Shown piece after piece: positions 8,401 to 16,804 of a stretch of 64,000 nt of DNA. The stretch lies in NCBI RefSeq assembly GCF_030758975.1, contig NZ_CP132359.1, forward strand, positions 1,752,811 through 1,816,810, written 5' to 3'. Made by a program: the position numbers and the translations under genes. How positions within the stretch are numbered: position 1 is the stretch's first letter; each line of letters begins with the position of its first letter. This DNA comes from Bosea beijingensis (GTDB taxonomy: Bacteria; Pseudomonadota; Alphaproteobacteria; Rhizobiales; Beijerinckiaceae). The notes under the pieces are model-generated. The model worked only from the letters and a program-made list of their open reading frames with translations. It did no database searches and had not been told where the DNA came from.

Positions 8401-9144
8401 TCAGCCGCCCATGCCGCCGCCGAGCGACTTGCCGCCGTCGACGAGCAGGACCTGGCCGTAGATGAAATTGGTGCGCGGTGAGGCGAGGAAGGCGACCGCG
8501 TTGGCGATGTCCTCCGGCGCCGCCAGCGCCCCGGTCGGCTGCTGGGCGAGCAGGGCGGCGCGCGCTTCCTCCGATTGCTTCGCCACCATCTCGGTCGCGA
8601 CCCCGCCGGGCGCCACCGCGTTGACGGCGATGCCGCGCGGCAGAAGCTCCATCGCCATCGCCCGGGTCAGGCCGACGACAGCTGCTTTCGAAGCGACGTA
8701 ATGGGCGTGATTGCGGGCGCCCAGAAACGTGCGCGAGGCGATGTTGACGATGCGCCCGCCCTTCTCCATCCGCCGCGCCACCGCCTGCGAGAGGAGGAAG
8801 AGGGCAGTGACGTTGACATCCATCATCCGGCCGAAATCGTTTGCCGCGAGATCGAAGAACGGCTTGTTCTCGAAGATGCCGGCATTGTTGATGAGCGCCC
8901 GCGCCACCGGCAGCCGCTCCGCCAGCGCGGAGAGGCCGGCGTGATCGGCGAGATCGACCGCCTCGAAGAAGACGCTGTGGCCTTGCGCCGTCAGCTCCCT
9001 CACCAGTGTACTTGCGATCTCGGCCTCGCGATCGAGGATGCCGACCGCAAAGCCGTCGGCGCAGAGGCGCTCGACGATGGCCCGGCCGATCCCGCGAGCG
9101 CCGCCCGTGACGAGGGCGATGGGTTTGTCCTGCGGCGTAGCCAT
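8401..9144 (-). CDS. SDR family oxidoreductase (third of three)
   Basis: A 247-residue classical short-chain dehydrogenase with TGGARGIG near residue 14, INNAGIF, a Ser in NIASRTF, catalytic YVASK and the C-terminal VDGGKSLGGG. It lies directly after the ABC ATPase gene (30 bp) and 4 bp before the flavoenzyme. That spacing suggests translational coupling, with the pair acting in sequence: oxidation of a ring alcohol, then desaturation of the ketone. The order of action is inferred. Confidence 0.9.
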   Translation of the reverse strand: MATPQDKPIALVTGGARGIGRAIVERLCADGFAVGILDREAEIASTLVRELTAQGHSVFFEAVDLADHAGLSALAERLPVARALINNAGIFENKPFFDLAANDFGRMMDVNVTALFLLSQAVARRMEKGGRIVNIASRTFLGARNHAHYVASKAAVVGLTRAMAMELLPRGIAVNAVAPGGVATEMVAKQSEEARAALLAQQPTGALAAPEDIANAVAFLASPRTNFIYGQVLLVDGGKSLGGGMGG

Positions 9145-9174
9145 GTGCCGGTTCCTGTATCGTTGCGTCCCGGC

Positions 9175-9888
9175 TCAGCCGCCGAGATAGGTGCGGCGGA
9201 CGCTGTCGTCCTGCCGCAGTTTTGCGGATGCGCCCTCGAGGGCCATTTCGCCGTTCTCGAGGATGTAGGCATAAGTCGAGCAGCCCAGCGCGATCGCCGC
9301 GTTCTGCTCGACCAGGAGGATGGTCAGGCCGTCCTTGTTGAGCCGCTCGATGATCGCGAAGATCTGCTGCACCAGCACCGGCGAGAGGCCGAGCGAGGGT
9401 TCGTCAAGCAGGAGCAGGCGCGGACCTGCCATCAAAGCCCGGCCGATCAGCAGCATCTGCTGCTCGCCTCCAGAGAGCGTGCCTGCCTTCTGCTGGAGCC
9501 GTTCCTTGAGCTTGGGGAAGTATTCGAAGACCCGATCGAGATCGCGCTTGATGCCGGCGGCGTCGCTGCGGCGATAGGCGCCCATGTCGAGGTTCTCGCG
9601 CACGCTCATGTCCCGGAAGACCTCACGCCCCTCCGGCACCTGCAGCACGCCAGCGGAGACGATCTTGTGCGAGGACCAGGACTGGATCTCCTCGCCGGCG
9701 AAGCGGATGCGCCCCTTCGTCACCGGCACGAGCCGTGAGACGGTGTTCAGCGTCGTGCTCTTGCCGGCGCCGTTCGAGCCGAGCAGGGCGACGATCGCCC
9801 CCTCCGGCACCTTGAGCGAGACCTCTGACAGCGCCTGTATGCGGCCATAGGCGGCGGAGATGCCGTCGATTTCGAGGAGATCAGCCAT
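9175..9888 (-). CDS. livF: Branched-chain amino acid type ABC transporter, ATP-binding protein LivF
   Basis: Cytoplasmic ATPase subunit, 237 residues, normal for LivF. The Walker A motif GSNGAGKST is near residue 36, the signature LSGGEQQ is central, and Walker B is in LLLLDEPSLGL. Its start overlaps the livG end by 8 bp. Transporters of this family often carry aromatic or other organic acids instead of Leu/Ile/Val. Given the catabolic neighbours, that is likely here. Confidence 0.93.
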   Translation of the reverse strand: MADLLEIDGISAAYGRIQALSEVSLKVPEGAIVALLGSNGAGKSTTLNTVSRLVPVTKGRIRFAGEEIQSWSSHKIVSAGVLQVPEGREVFRDMSVRENLDMGAYRRSDAAGIKRDLDRVFEYFPKLKERLQQKAGTLSGGEQQMLLIGRALMAGPRLLLLDEPSLGLSPVLVQQIFAIIERLNKDGLTILLVEQNAAIALGCSTYAYILENGEMALEGASAKLRQDDSVRRTYLGG

Positions 9889-10666
9889 GAGCGGACTCCT
9901 GGGCTGCCTCGCGGCCGAGATAGGCTTCGATCACGGCAGGATGAGCGCGGACTTCCGCAGCCGTGCCCTCGGCGATCTTGGTGCCGAAGCTCAGCACCGT
10001 GATCTTGTCCGAGATCGACATGACCAACTGCATGACATGCTCGACCAGCAGGATCGTCAGGCCGTCACGCTCGCGCAATTCGCAGAGCAGACGGTCGAGC
10101 GCCGCGATCTCGCGATTGCGCAGTCCGGCTGCCGGCTCGTCGAGCAGCAGGAGCTTGGGGCGGATGGCAAGCGCGCGGGCGATCTCGACCATCTTCTGGT
10201 GGCCGAAATCGAGATTGCGCGCCTTGGTCTGCGCGTGGGAGGTCAGGCCCGTGCGCTCCAGCAACTCATCGACATGCTCGACGATGCCGCGCGGGCGGGC
10301 GCTGATCGCGTCGCGCCAGGAACGGCCTGCATGGACATGCGCGCCGATCAGCACGTTCTCGAAGACGGTGAGCTCGCCGAAGAGTTCGAGGTTCTGGAAA
10401 CTGCGGGCGATGCCGAGCCCCGCCATCTCGCGGGCCGGCATGCGGGTGATGTCGCGCCCGTCATAGGTGATGCGCCCGGCGCTTGGCGTGTAGAAGCGCG
10501 AGATGCAGTTGAAGGTCGTCGACTTGCCGGCGCCGTTCGGGCCGATCAGCGCATGGATCGAGCCCTTGGCGACAGCCATGTCGAGCCCGCCGACCGCGGT
10601 GAGGCCGCCAAAGCGGATGGTCAGCCCCTCGACATTCAGGAAGGGGGTGGCGCTCTCAGCGGCCAT
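9881..10666 (-). CDS. livG: Branched-chain amino acid type ABC transporter, ATP-binding protein LivG
   Basis: The second ATPase of the HAAT transporter, 261 residues with the chosen start. Walker A GPNGAGKST, the long LivG-type insertion, signature region LDFGHQKMVEIARAL and Walker B LLLLDEPAAGL are all present. I use ATG 10666 because GGGAGG precedes it and it overlaps the livM stop by 11 bp; the frame stays open to 10720. The overlaps on both sides indicate translational coupling. Confidence 0.93.
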   Translation of the reverse strand: MAAESATPFLNVEGLTIRFGGLTAVGGLDMAVAKGSIHALIGPNGAGKSTTFNCISRFYTPSAGRITYDGRDITRMPAREMAGLGIARSFQNLELFGELTVFENVLIGAHVHAGRSWRDAISARPRGIVEHVDELLERTGLTSHAQTKARNLDFGHQKMVEIARALAIRPKLLLLDEPAAGLRNREIAALDRLLCELRERDGLTILLVEHVMQLVMSISDKITVLSFGTKIAEGTAAEVRAHPAVIEAYLGREAAQESAHG

Positions 10667-11639
10667 GACGCGCCTCCCGGATACGGTCGCCGATGAAGGC
10701 GAAGAGGCCGCGCGGCGCATACATCATGAACAGGATCAAAATCGCGCCGTAGATGATCTCCTGGTATTGTGGCGCCTGGCGCAGCACCTCGGAGATCAGC
10801 CCGAAGACGATCGCCCCGCCGATGGCGCCTGCGATCGAGCCGAGCCCGCCGACCACGACCATGGTGAGCACAAGGATTGTGGTCTGGAAGCCGAGGCTGT
10901 CCGGATGGATGAAGGTCTGGAACAGGCCGAACATGCCGCCGGCGAAGCCCGCGATCGCGGCCGAGAGCCCGAAGGAAACGATGCGGGCGCGGCGCACGTC
11001 GATGCCCATCGCCATCGCTGCGACCTCCGACTCCCGCACCGCCCGGAAGGAACGGCCGAGCCGCGAGCGCGAGATCGCGACCGTGAGCCCGATAATCACG
11101 AGGCAGAAGAACAGCACGAAGGGATAGGCTTGCTTGTCGCTGAGGATCTCGATCGGGCCGAAGCGGGCCGGGCTGATGCGCAGGCCGTTGGGGCCGTTGG
11201 TGACGCTGTCCCAGTTGGCGAAGACCCATTGCATGGCCTCACCGAAGGCGAAGGTGGCGAGTGCGAGATAGATGTCCCGCATCCTGAGTGCCAAGACCCC
11301 GATGAACAGGCCGACCGCGCCGGCGACGATTGCGCCGAACAGCATCGCGACGGGGTAGGGCAGGTCGACCGCGCGATTGGCGAGCGCGCTCGCATAGATA
11401 CCGATGCCGTAGAAGGCGGCATGGGCCATCGAGAACTGGCCGGTCTCGCCGATGACGATGTGCAGGCCAAGGCAAAGCACCACGAAGACCAGCAGCAGAT
11501 TGGCGATGTAGACGACATAGCCCGAGGTGAAGACGGGCAGGGCGACGGCGACGATCACGGCCGCGACAAGCCCGATCAGGGCCGGGCCGGAAAGGGCGCG
11601 CCTTGTTGGCGCCGAAGATGCGACAGGAGGCGACGACAC
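10656..11639 (-). CDS. livM: Branched-chain amino acid type ABC transporter, permease LivM
   Basis: Inner-membrane permease, 327 residues with about nine hydrophobic segments. Family blocks include GETGQFSMAHAAFYGIGIYA, the central NGPNGLRISP region and the EAA-like SRLGRSFRAVRESEVAAMAMG. It starts 5 bp after livH and its end overlaps livG. With LivH it forms the translocation path for whatever the LivK-type binding protein delivers. Confidence 0.92.
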   Translation of the reverse strand: MSSPPVASSAPTRRALSGPALIGLVAAVIVAVALPVFTSGYVVYIANLLLVFVVLCLGLHIVIGETGQFSMAHAAFYGIGIYASALANRAVDLPYPVAMLFGAIVAGAVGLFIGVLALRMRDIYLALATFAFGEAMQWVFANWDSVTNGPNGLRISPARFGPIEILSDKQAYPFVLFFCLVIIGLTVAISRSRLGRSFRAVRESEVAAMAMGIDVRRARIVSFGLSAAIAGFAGGMFGLFQTFIHPDSLGFQTTILVLTMVVVGGLGSIAGAIGGAIVFGLISEVLRQAPQYQEIIYGAILILFMMYAPRGLFAFIGDRIREARHGR

Positions 11640-11644
11640 GGGCT

Positions 11645-12547
11645 TCAGACCTTCTTGATCGTCAGCTTCCCGCCGAACAGGCCCTGCGGACGCAAGACGA
11701 GCACGATCAGGATGGCGAGGAAGGGGGCGAGCACGATGGCGCGCGAGGAGATGAACAGCCCGACCATGTTCTCGACGATGCCGATGACGAAACCGCCGAC
11801 CACGGCGCCGGGCAGGCTGGAGAAGCCGCCGACGATCGCCGCCGCGAAGGCGAGCATCACGATTGAGCCCATATCAGCGGTCATCAGGATCTTCGGCGAG
11901 ATCAGCAGTGCCGCGATGGCGGAGATCACGCCCGAGAGGCCCCAGATCAGCATATGGCAACGGCGCAGGTCGACGCCGACGAGCTGGGCGGCCTTCGGGT
12001 TCATACCGACGGCGCGCATGGCCCGGCCGGTCTTCGTGTAGTTGAACATCCAGAAGAAGGCGGCCATCACCGTGACGGCGGTGCCGAAGATCGCGAGGTC
12101 GAGCATCGTCACCGAGGCCTGGCCGATCATGATGGAATCGGTCGGCACCAGCGCCGGGAAGGAACGCGGCGTGTCGCCGAAGCCGGTGCGGCGCACGAGG
12201 CCCTTCAGCACATAGGACAGGCCGAGCGTCGCGATGACCAAATAGACGAGGTCCTTGGCCGATTTCGCCACCTGATCGAGCACGAAGCGGCGGAACAGCG
12301 CCATGGCGAGGAAGGCGACGACCAGCGTCGCCGGCAGCACGACCCAGATCGGCATCTTCTGGAAGACGAAGAGGTAGAGCGCGACATAGCCCGCTGCCAT
12401 GAAGACCTCGCCCTGGGCGAAGTTCGGCACGTCCGAGGTCTTGAAGATCACCACGATGGCGAGCGCCAGCAGCGCATAGACGCTGCCCGAGACGAGGCCC
12501 GAGGCGATGCCTTGCTGCAGGAAGATCAGCGCGAGTTGCAGGTCCAT
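11645..12547 (-). CDS. livH: Branched-chain amino acid type ABC transporter, permease LivH
   Basis: Inner-membrane permease, 300 residues. It has the family's GLVSGSVYALLALAIVVIFK start, the NFAQGEVFMAAGY motif and the EAA-like TKTGRAMRAVGMNPKAAQLVG region. It lies 91 bp downstream of the binding-protein gene, and a GC-rich hairpin in that gap probably sets the ratio of binding protein to permease. Confidence 0.92.
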   Translation of the reverse strand: MDLQLALIFLQQGIASGLVSGSVYALLALAIVVIFKTSDVPNFAQGEVFMAAGYVALYLFVFQKMPIWVVLPATLVVAFLAMALFRRFVLDQVAKSAKDLVYLVIATLGLSYVLKGLVRRTGFGDTPRSFPALVPTDSIMIGQASVTMLDLAIFGTAVTVMAAFFWMFNYTKTGRAMRAVGMNPKAAQLVGVDLRRCHMLIWGLSGVISAIAALLISPKILMTADMGSIVMLAFAAAIVGGFSSLPGAVVGGFVIGIVENMVGLFISSRAIVLAPFLAILIVLVLRPQGLFGGKLTIKKV

Positions 12548-12574
12548 ATCCGGCCCGATGCTCAGGTCAGGGAA

Positions 12575-12600
12575 GGGCGGCGGCGCAAAGGCCGCCGCCC
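12575..12600 (-). terminator. Intra-operon GC hairpin between binding protein and permease genes
   Basis: The 10-bp arms GGGCGGCGGC and GCCGCCGCCC are perfect complements around a 6-base loop. No T-run follows on the minus strand, so this is more likely a partial terminator or mRNA-stabilising stem than a full stop. Such stems are common after binding-protein genes. Confidence 0.5.
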
Positions 12601-12638
12601 GGTCTCACGGGGCAGGCCGAGCGGCCCGCCTGAGGCGA

Positions 12639-13847
12639 TCACTTCGCCTGGTAGGTCCAGCGGCTGGTGAAGACGCCTGGCAGCGGAGCCATCGTCGTGC
12701 CGTCATATTTGATGAAGATCGTGGAGCGGTTCGCGGCGCGCTGCTCCGGGCCGAACTGCATGCGGCCGGCCATGACGCCCGAGTCGAAATCCTGCGTCTT
12801 CAGCGCGGCGAGCACCTTCTCACGGGTCGGGTTCGGGCCGGCATCCTGCAGCGCCTTGACCAGCGACATCGCCGGGGGAATGCCATAGGGCATGTAGGTC
12901 TGCGGATGGTCGGGCTTGGCCGCCAGATCCGGATAGGCCGCCTTGTACATGTCGTAGATCGGCTTGAGCTTGGCGCCGCCGGGGGAGTCGATCATCACCT
13001 CCTGGGTGTAGAAGTTCTTCAGCGCATCCTTGCCGACATTCTCGGCGAGCTGGTTGAGGCTGGCCGTGCCGGTGACCGAGAGGATGATCGGCTTGTTGAA
13101 GCCCATCTCTGCCGCCTTCTTGATCAGTAGCGCCGCCGGGCGGGCATAGGTGACCAGCAGGATCGCGTCCGGATTGGCGGCGCGCACCTTCAGGAACGGC
13201 GCGGTGACGTCGTTGATGCCGGGATTGATCGACTCGACCGAGAGCTTCACGCCGTTAACCTCGGCGTCCTTCTTCGAGCCTTCGAGGTTCCAGGCGCCAT
13301 AGGCGTCGTCGTGGTTGATATAGGCGACGTTCTTGGCGCCGAACTGCTTGGCGGCGAATTCCACCATCGCGCCGCCGACCGCATATTGCGAGATCGAATA
13401 GGCTCCGAAGATGTAGTCGGTCGGCGGGAACAGCGCGCCGTCGCCCGATGCGTTCAGCATCAGGTAGGGCACCTTGTTGCGGACGACATAGTCCTTGGCG
13501 GCGACGACTGCGGCCGAGCACGAGCCGCCATTGAGCATGAACACGTTTTCCTGCTCGACCAGCTTCTTCACCGCGGCAACCAAGTCATTGGCGTTGCAGC
13601 GGTCGTCCTCGACGACATACTCGATCTTGCGGCCGTGGATGCCGCCTTCCTTGTTGATCTTGTCGTAGTACATCTTGGCCGCGTTCACGACGTCGAAGCC
13701 ATAGGCCATGTTCGGGCCGGACAGCGGGCCGAAGATACCGATCTTGATCGCCTTGTCGGTGATGCCGGGCTCCTGCGCGCCGGCGGCGACCCCGATCAGC
13801 AGGCTGGCGGCCAGCGTCAGGCCGGCTGCGGTCTTGTTCACGCTCAT
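12639..13847 (-). CDS. Periplasmic substrate-binding protein of the branched-chain amino acid type ABC transporter
   Basis: A 402-residue periplasmic-binding protein (type 1 fold, Peripla_BP_6 class) that captures substrate for LivHMGF. The N-terminus is a standard Sec signal: positively charged start, LTLAASLLIGVAAGA core, cleavage before QEPG. The mature start ITDKAIKIGIFGPLSGPNMAYG is the family hallmark. At about 380 mature residues it is longer than true LivK/LivJ, as is typical for aromatic- and organic-acid-binding relatives. It is the first transporter gene, 126 bp after the GntR gene. Substrate unknown. Confidence 0.92.
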   Translation of the reverse strand: MSVNKTAAGLTLAASLLIGVAAGAQEPGITDKAIKIGIFGPLSGPNMAYGFDVVNAAKMYYDKINKEGGIHGRKIEYVVEDDRCNANDLVAAVKKLVEQENVFMLNGGSCSAAVVAAKDYVVRNKVPYLMLNASGDGALFPPTDYIFGAYSISQYAVGGAMVEFAAKQFGAKNVAYINHDDAYGAWNLEGSKKDAEVNGVKLSVESINPGINDVTAPFLKVRAANPDAILLVTYARPAALLIKKAAEMGFNKPIILSVTGTASLNQLAENVGKDALKNFYTQEVMIDSPGGAKLKPIYDMYKAAYPDLAAKPDHPQTYMPYGIPPAMSLVKALQDAGPNPTREKVLAALKTQDFDSGVMAGRMQFGPEQRAANRSTIFIKYDGTTMAPLPGVFTSRWTYQAK

Positions 13848-13973
13848 CGTCTCTCTCCCTGGTCGTCGGTTTGTCTTGTCGTTGAGGTCGTCGGCTCATG
13901 GCGGCCCGATCCTGCGGGGATCTTAGCGGGCCGGTAGCGGGCATCTGTCACAGCGGCGTGGGACATCGCGGCT

Positions 13974-14714
13974 CTAGCCCTTCGAGCCATGCAGCGGCGC
14001 CAGCGAGGGCGCGTCATGCGCGGGGTAGGAGAGTTCGCGGAAGATATGGAAGGTCCGCATGATGTGTTTGCGCATCGCCTGCTCGGCCCGGTCGCCGTCG
14101 CGCGCCCGCAAGGCCTGCAGGATGATCTCGTGATCCTCGTTGCTGAGGCGAAACTCGGCCGGCGAGGTCATCCGCGCCACCGAGCCGTTGAAGTAGAACC
14201 GGCCCGAGCGCAGGATCGCGTCGCGCAGCTTCTCGTTGCGGGCAGCGGCGACGATGATGCCGTGGAACTCGCGATTGGTCTCGACACGGACCTTGTCGTC
14301 GGCAGGATCGCTGGCGATGCGGCGCGCATGTACCGCCGCGACCGCCGCTATCTCGTCATCGGTCGCTCGCTCGGCGGCGAGCCGGGCGGCATAGCCCTCC
14401 AGCGCGGCACGGACCTCGGAATTCTCGCTGGCCTCGACGGCGGTGATCTCGCGCACGGCCCAGCCTCGCCGGCGCGGCACGATCAATTGCTCGACGGCGA
14501 GCCGCTGCAAGGCCTCGCGCACCGGCGTGCGGCTGACGGCAAGGGCGGCGGCGATATCGGCCTCGATCAGTGGCTCGTTGGGACGCATCTCGCCGGAGAG
14601 GATGGCGTTGCGCAGGGTTTCATAGGCGTCGCCGGAGCGACGCCGTCCAAGCGCGCCCTTCTCGGCGTCTCCCGGCGGCTGGTCCGAAGCAGCAAGTGTG
14701 AAGCGCTTCTGCAT
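13974..14714 (-). CDS. GntR family regulator with FCD domain
   Basis: A 246-residue regulator. The winged helix is in the first third (DAYETLRNAILSGEMRPNEPL, then SRTPVREALQRLAVEQL). The FCD domain has metal-site His residues in NREFHGI, EDHEIIL and RKHIMRT. The open frame runs to 14834 but would then overlap fahA; ATG 14714 avoids this. It is codirectional with fahA upstream and the transporter downstream, so it is a likely local controller of the catabolic operon. Confidence 0.88.
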   Translation of the reverse strand: MQKRFTLAASDQPPGDAEKGALGRRRSGDAYETLRNAILSGEMRPNEPLIEADIAAALAVSRTPVREALQRLAVEQLIVPRRRGWAVREITAVEASENSEVRAALEGYAARLAAERATDDEIAAVAAVHARRIASDPADDKVRVETNREFHGIIVAAARNEKLRDAILRSGRFYFNGSVARMTSPAEFRLSNEDHEIILQALRARDGDRAEQAMRKHIMRTFHIFRELSYPAHDAPSLAPLHGSKG

Positions 14715-14800
14715 GCGATCCCCGAAGGCAGCGACAACCCGATGATGCCGAAGCCATAGCGCGTCCGCTGTCACCAGAGCAGGGGACAGCAGACGCGACT

Positions 14801-16177
14801 TCAGCCGCGCGCCCGCAGCACCTCGGCGCGGCATTCGCCGAAACCGATCGAGGCAAAACCCTTGCGCCTGGCGCTGGCTTTCATGACGATCGCGTCGCCG
14901 TCGACGAGATAGGTTCGGCTTTCGCCATTGGGTAGCGTGATCGGCTCGCGACCACCGCGCGTGATCTCCATCAGGCTGCCGAAGGATCCTGGATCGCGCC
15001 CGGAGATTGTGCCGGAGCCGAAGAGATCGCCGGGTTCGAGATTGCAGCCGTTCGAGCTGTGATGCGCGACGAACTGGGCCGGGGTCCAGTAAAGGTCGCG
15101 CGTGCTTCCGAGCGAGAGCCGGTGCAGCGCCAGACCGTTCGCGCGCATCGCTGCGGTCTCGATGAAGACTTCCAGCGTGACGTCGAGCCCATGCGGCACG
15201 TCTGCTTCGGCAGGGCTCAGATAGGGCAGGGCCTCCGGATCGCCCTCTGGACGCGGCGCCTGAGCCCTCCGGAAGGGCGCCAGCGCCTCTGGCGTCACGA
15301 TCCAGGGCGAGATCGTCGTGGCAAAGCCCTTGGCGAGGAAGGGCCCGAGCGGCTGGTATTCCCAGGCCTGGATATCGCGTGCCGACCAGTCGTTAAGCAC
15401 GCAGAAGCCGGCGATCCGGTCATCGGCCTCGTCGATCGATACCGGCGAACCCTGCGCATTGCCGGGGCCGATCCAGATACCCAGTTCCAGCTCGTAGTCG
15501 AGATTGCGGCAGGGGCCGAAGCTGGGCACCGCCTCGTCCGGCCGCTTGCGCTGGCCGTTGGGGCGTAGGAAGGGCTCGCCGGATGGCCGGACCGAAGAGG
15601 CACGGCCGTTATAGCCGATCGGGATGTGCTTGTAGTTCGGTAAGAGCGGATTGTCCGGCCGCAACAGCGAGCCGATATTCATGGCGTGCTGGATGCCGGC
15701 ATAGAAATCCGTGTAATCGCCGATCCGGGCGGGCAAGCCGAGCGTGCAGTTCCGCGCCGGATGCAGCATCGGCTTCAGCATGGTCTGCGCAGGCGAGCCT
15801 TCCGCCAGCAGGGCCGAGAGCCGCGCTCGCAGGCGCTTCCGCGCCGACGTTCCCAAGCCAAGGAAACCGTTGAGGCTCGGCGCGGCTGCGGCCGTGACGG
15901 TCTCCGCGATGTCAGCGCAAAGGCCGGACGCCGCGAGCGCAGCCAGATCGAGGATTTCGTCACCGATCGCCAAACCGCCACGCGCAGGTTCGCCGCCCGG
16001 CAAGAACACGCCAAAGGGCAGGTTCTGGATCGGGAATTCCGCGTGGTCCCGCGCCGACTCGACCCAACTGCGCAGGGCCGGATCATGGCTGGCATCGAGC
16101 GCGGCTGCGGAGGAGGGGCCGCGGATCGGGCTTTCCGCCCGCGCGTCGAGAGTGCTGCCCTGCATAGGCTCATCCAA
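14801..16177 (-). CDS. fahA: Fumarylacetoacetase
   Basis: Hydrolyses fumarylacetoacetate to fumarate and acetoacetate, the last step of homogentisate degradation. The 458 residues fit the family. Visible motifs are the N-terminal FPIQNLPFGVF, the catalytic/metal segment DYTDFYAGIQHAMNIG, metal-binding DYELELGIWIG, and NDWSARDIQAWEYQPLGPFLAKGF. It is divergent from neither hmgA nor marR: all of marR, fahA and the downstream operon run on the minus strand, while hmgA runs on the plus strand. Confidence 0.95.
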   Translation of the reverse strand: MDEPMQGSTLDARAESPIRGPSSAAALDASHDPALRSWVESARDHAEFPIQNLPFGVFLPGGEPARGGLAIGDEILDLAALAASGLCADIAETVTAAAAPSLNGFLGLGTSARKRLRARLSALLAEGSPAQTMLKPMLHPARNCTLGLPARIGDYTDFYAGIQHAMNIGSLLRPDNPLLPNYKHIPIGYNGRASSVRPSGEPFLRPNGQRKRPDEAVPSFGPCRNLDYELELGIWIGPGNAQGSPVSIDEADDRIAGFCVLNDWSARDIQAWEYQPLGPFLAKGFATTISPWIVTPEALAPFRRAQAPRPEGDPEALPYLSPAEADVPHGLDVTLEVFIETAAMRANGLALHRLSLGSTRDLYWTPAQFVAHHSSNGCNLEPGDLFGSGTISGRDPGSFGSLMEITRGGREPITLPNGESRTYLVDGDAIVMKASARRKGFASIGFGECRAEVLRARG

Positions 16178-16262
16178 TCCGTTCTGACTCGGTCAGTTCG
16201 GCTGAGAACCTAGGCGGAAGCGGTACCTCGCCTCTGTCCCCAGCGCGTGGGACGCTGAGGCG

Positions 16263-16697
16263 CTAATCGACCGGAAAGCGTTCCTCCATCAGCGCGAGCG
16301 CTTCGAGCAAGGGTTCGGCATGGGGGCCGAGCGCGGAGAGGATGGAAGCCTCGAAAGCCAGTGCGCGGGGCACGATCTCGCCATAGGCCTGCAGGCCGGG
16401 CGCCGTCAGCGACAGGCTTTCCTCGCGCCGATCCTGCTCGCTCTCCCGCCGGACAAGCCAGCGCCGCTCCTCCAGCGCCCGCACGGCCCGGCTGACCTTG
16501 GTCTTGTGCATCGAGGAATGCTTGCCGATGGCCTTGGCCGTCATCGTGCCGAACTGGGCGAGGGTGGCCAGCACCCGCCATTCCGGCACCGTCAGGTCGT
16601 GATGCGGCCCGTAGACCGCCCGGAATTGCTGCGAGACCGCCGAACTCAGGCGGTTCAGGCGATAGGGCAGAAAGAGTTCGAGCGCGAGTTTCGACAT
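16263..16697 (-). CDS. MarR family transcriptional regulator
   Basis: A 144-residue winged-helix dimer type. The recognition region reads TVPEWRVLATLAQFGTMTAKAIGKHSSMHKTKVSRAVRALEERRWL, and the wing is RRESEQDRREESLSLT. It is divergent from hmgA with a 107-bp shared upstream region. This resembles MarR/IclR-type control of homogentisate genes in other bacteria, with homogentisate or a relative as a plausible ligand (inference). It is 85 bp upstream of fahA on the same strand. Confidence 0.88.
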   Translation of the reverse strand: MSKLALELFLPYRLNRLSSAVSQQFRAVYGPHHDLTVPEWRVLATLAQFGTMTAKAIGKHSSMHKTKVSRAVRALEERRWLVRRESEQDRREESLSLTAPGLQAYGEIVPRALAFEASILSALGPHAEPLLEALALMEERFPVD

Positions 16698-16700
16698 GCC

Positions 16701-16735
16701 TTGTTAGTTACAAAATCGACAGTTACCAAAGCAAC
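16701..16735. promoter_or_regulatory. Candidate MarR-binding region between marR and hmgA
   Basis: TTGTTAGTTACAA at 16701-16713 is an imperfect 13-bp palindrome (only one pair besides the centre fails). AGTTAC recurs 15 bp further on at 16721-16726, and GTTACCAAAGCAAC at 16722-16735 has matching GTT/AAC ends. The AT-rich block lies just upstream of the marR start codon in the divergent region. Confidence 0.4.
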
Positions 16736-16804
16736 CATCTCGAATGAATGGCCCGTACAGGGCATGCCGCCGGCCCAAGGCCGTCGCGAGGAGAGGGCGC
16801 CACC

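Noticed and set aside
14715..14834. Longer start for the GntR/FCD gene
   Set aside because: Would overlap the end of fahA by 34 bp and adds non-conserved residues.
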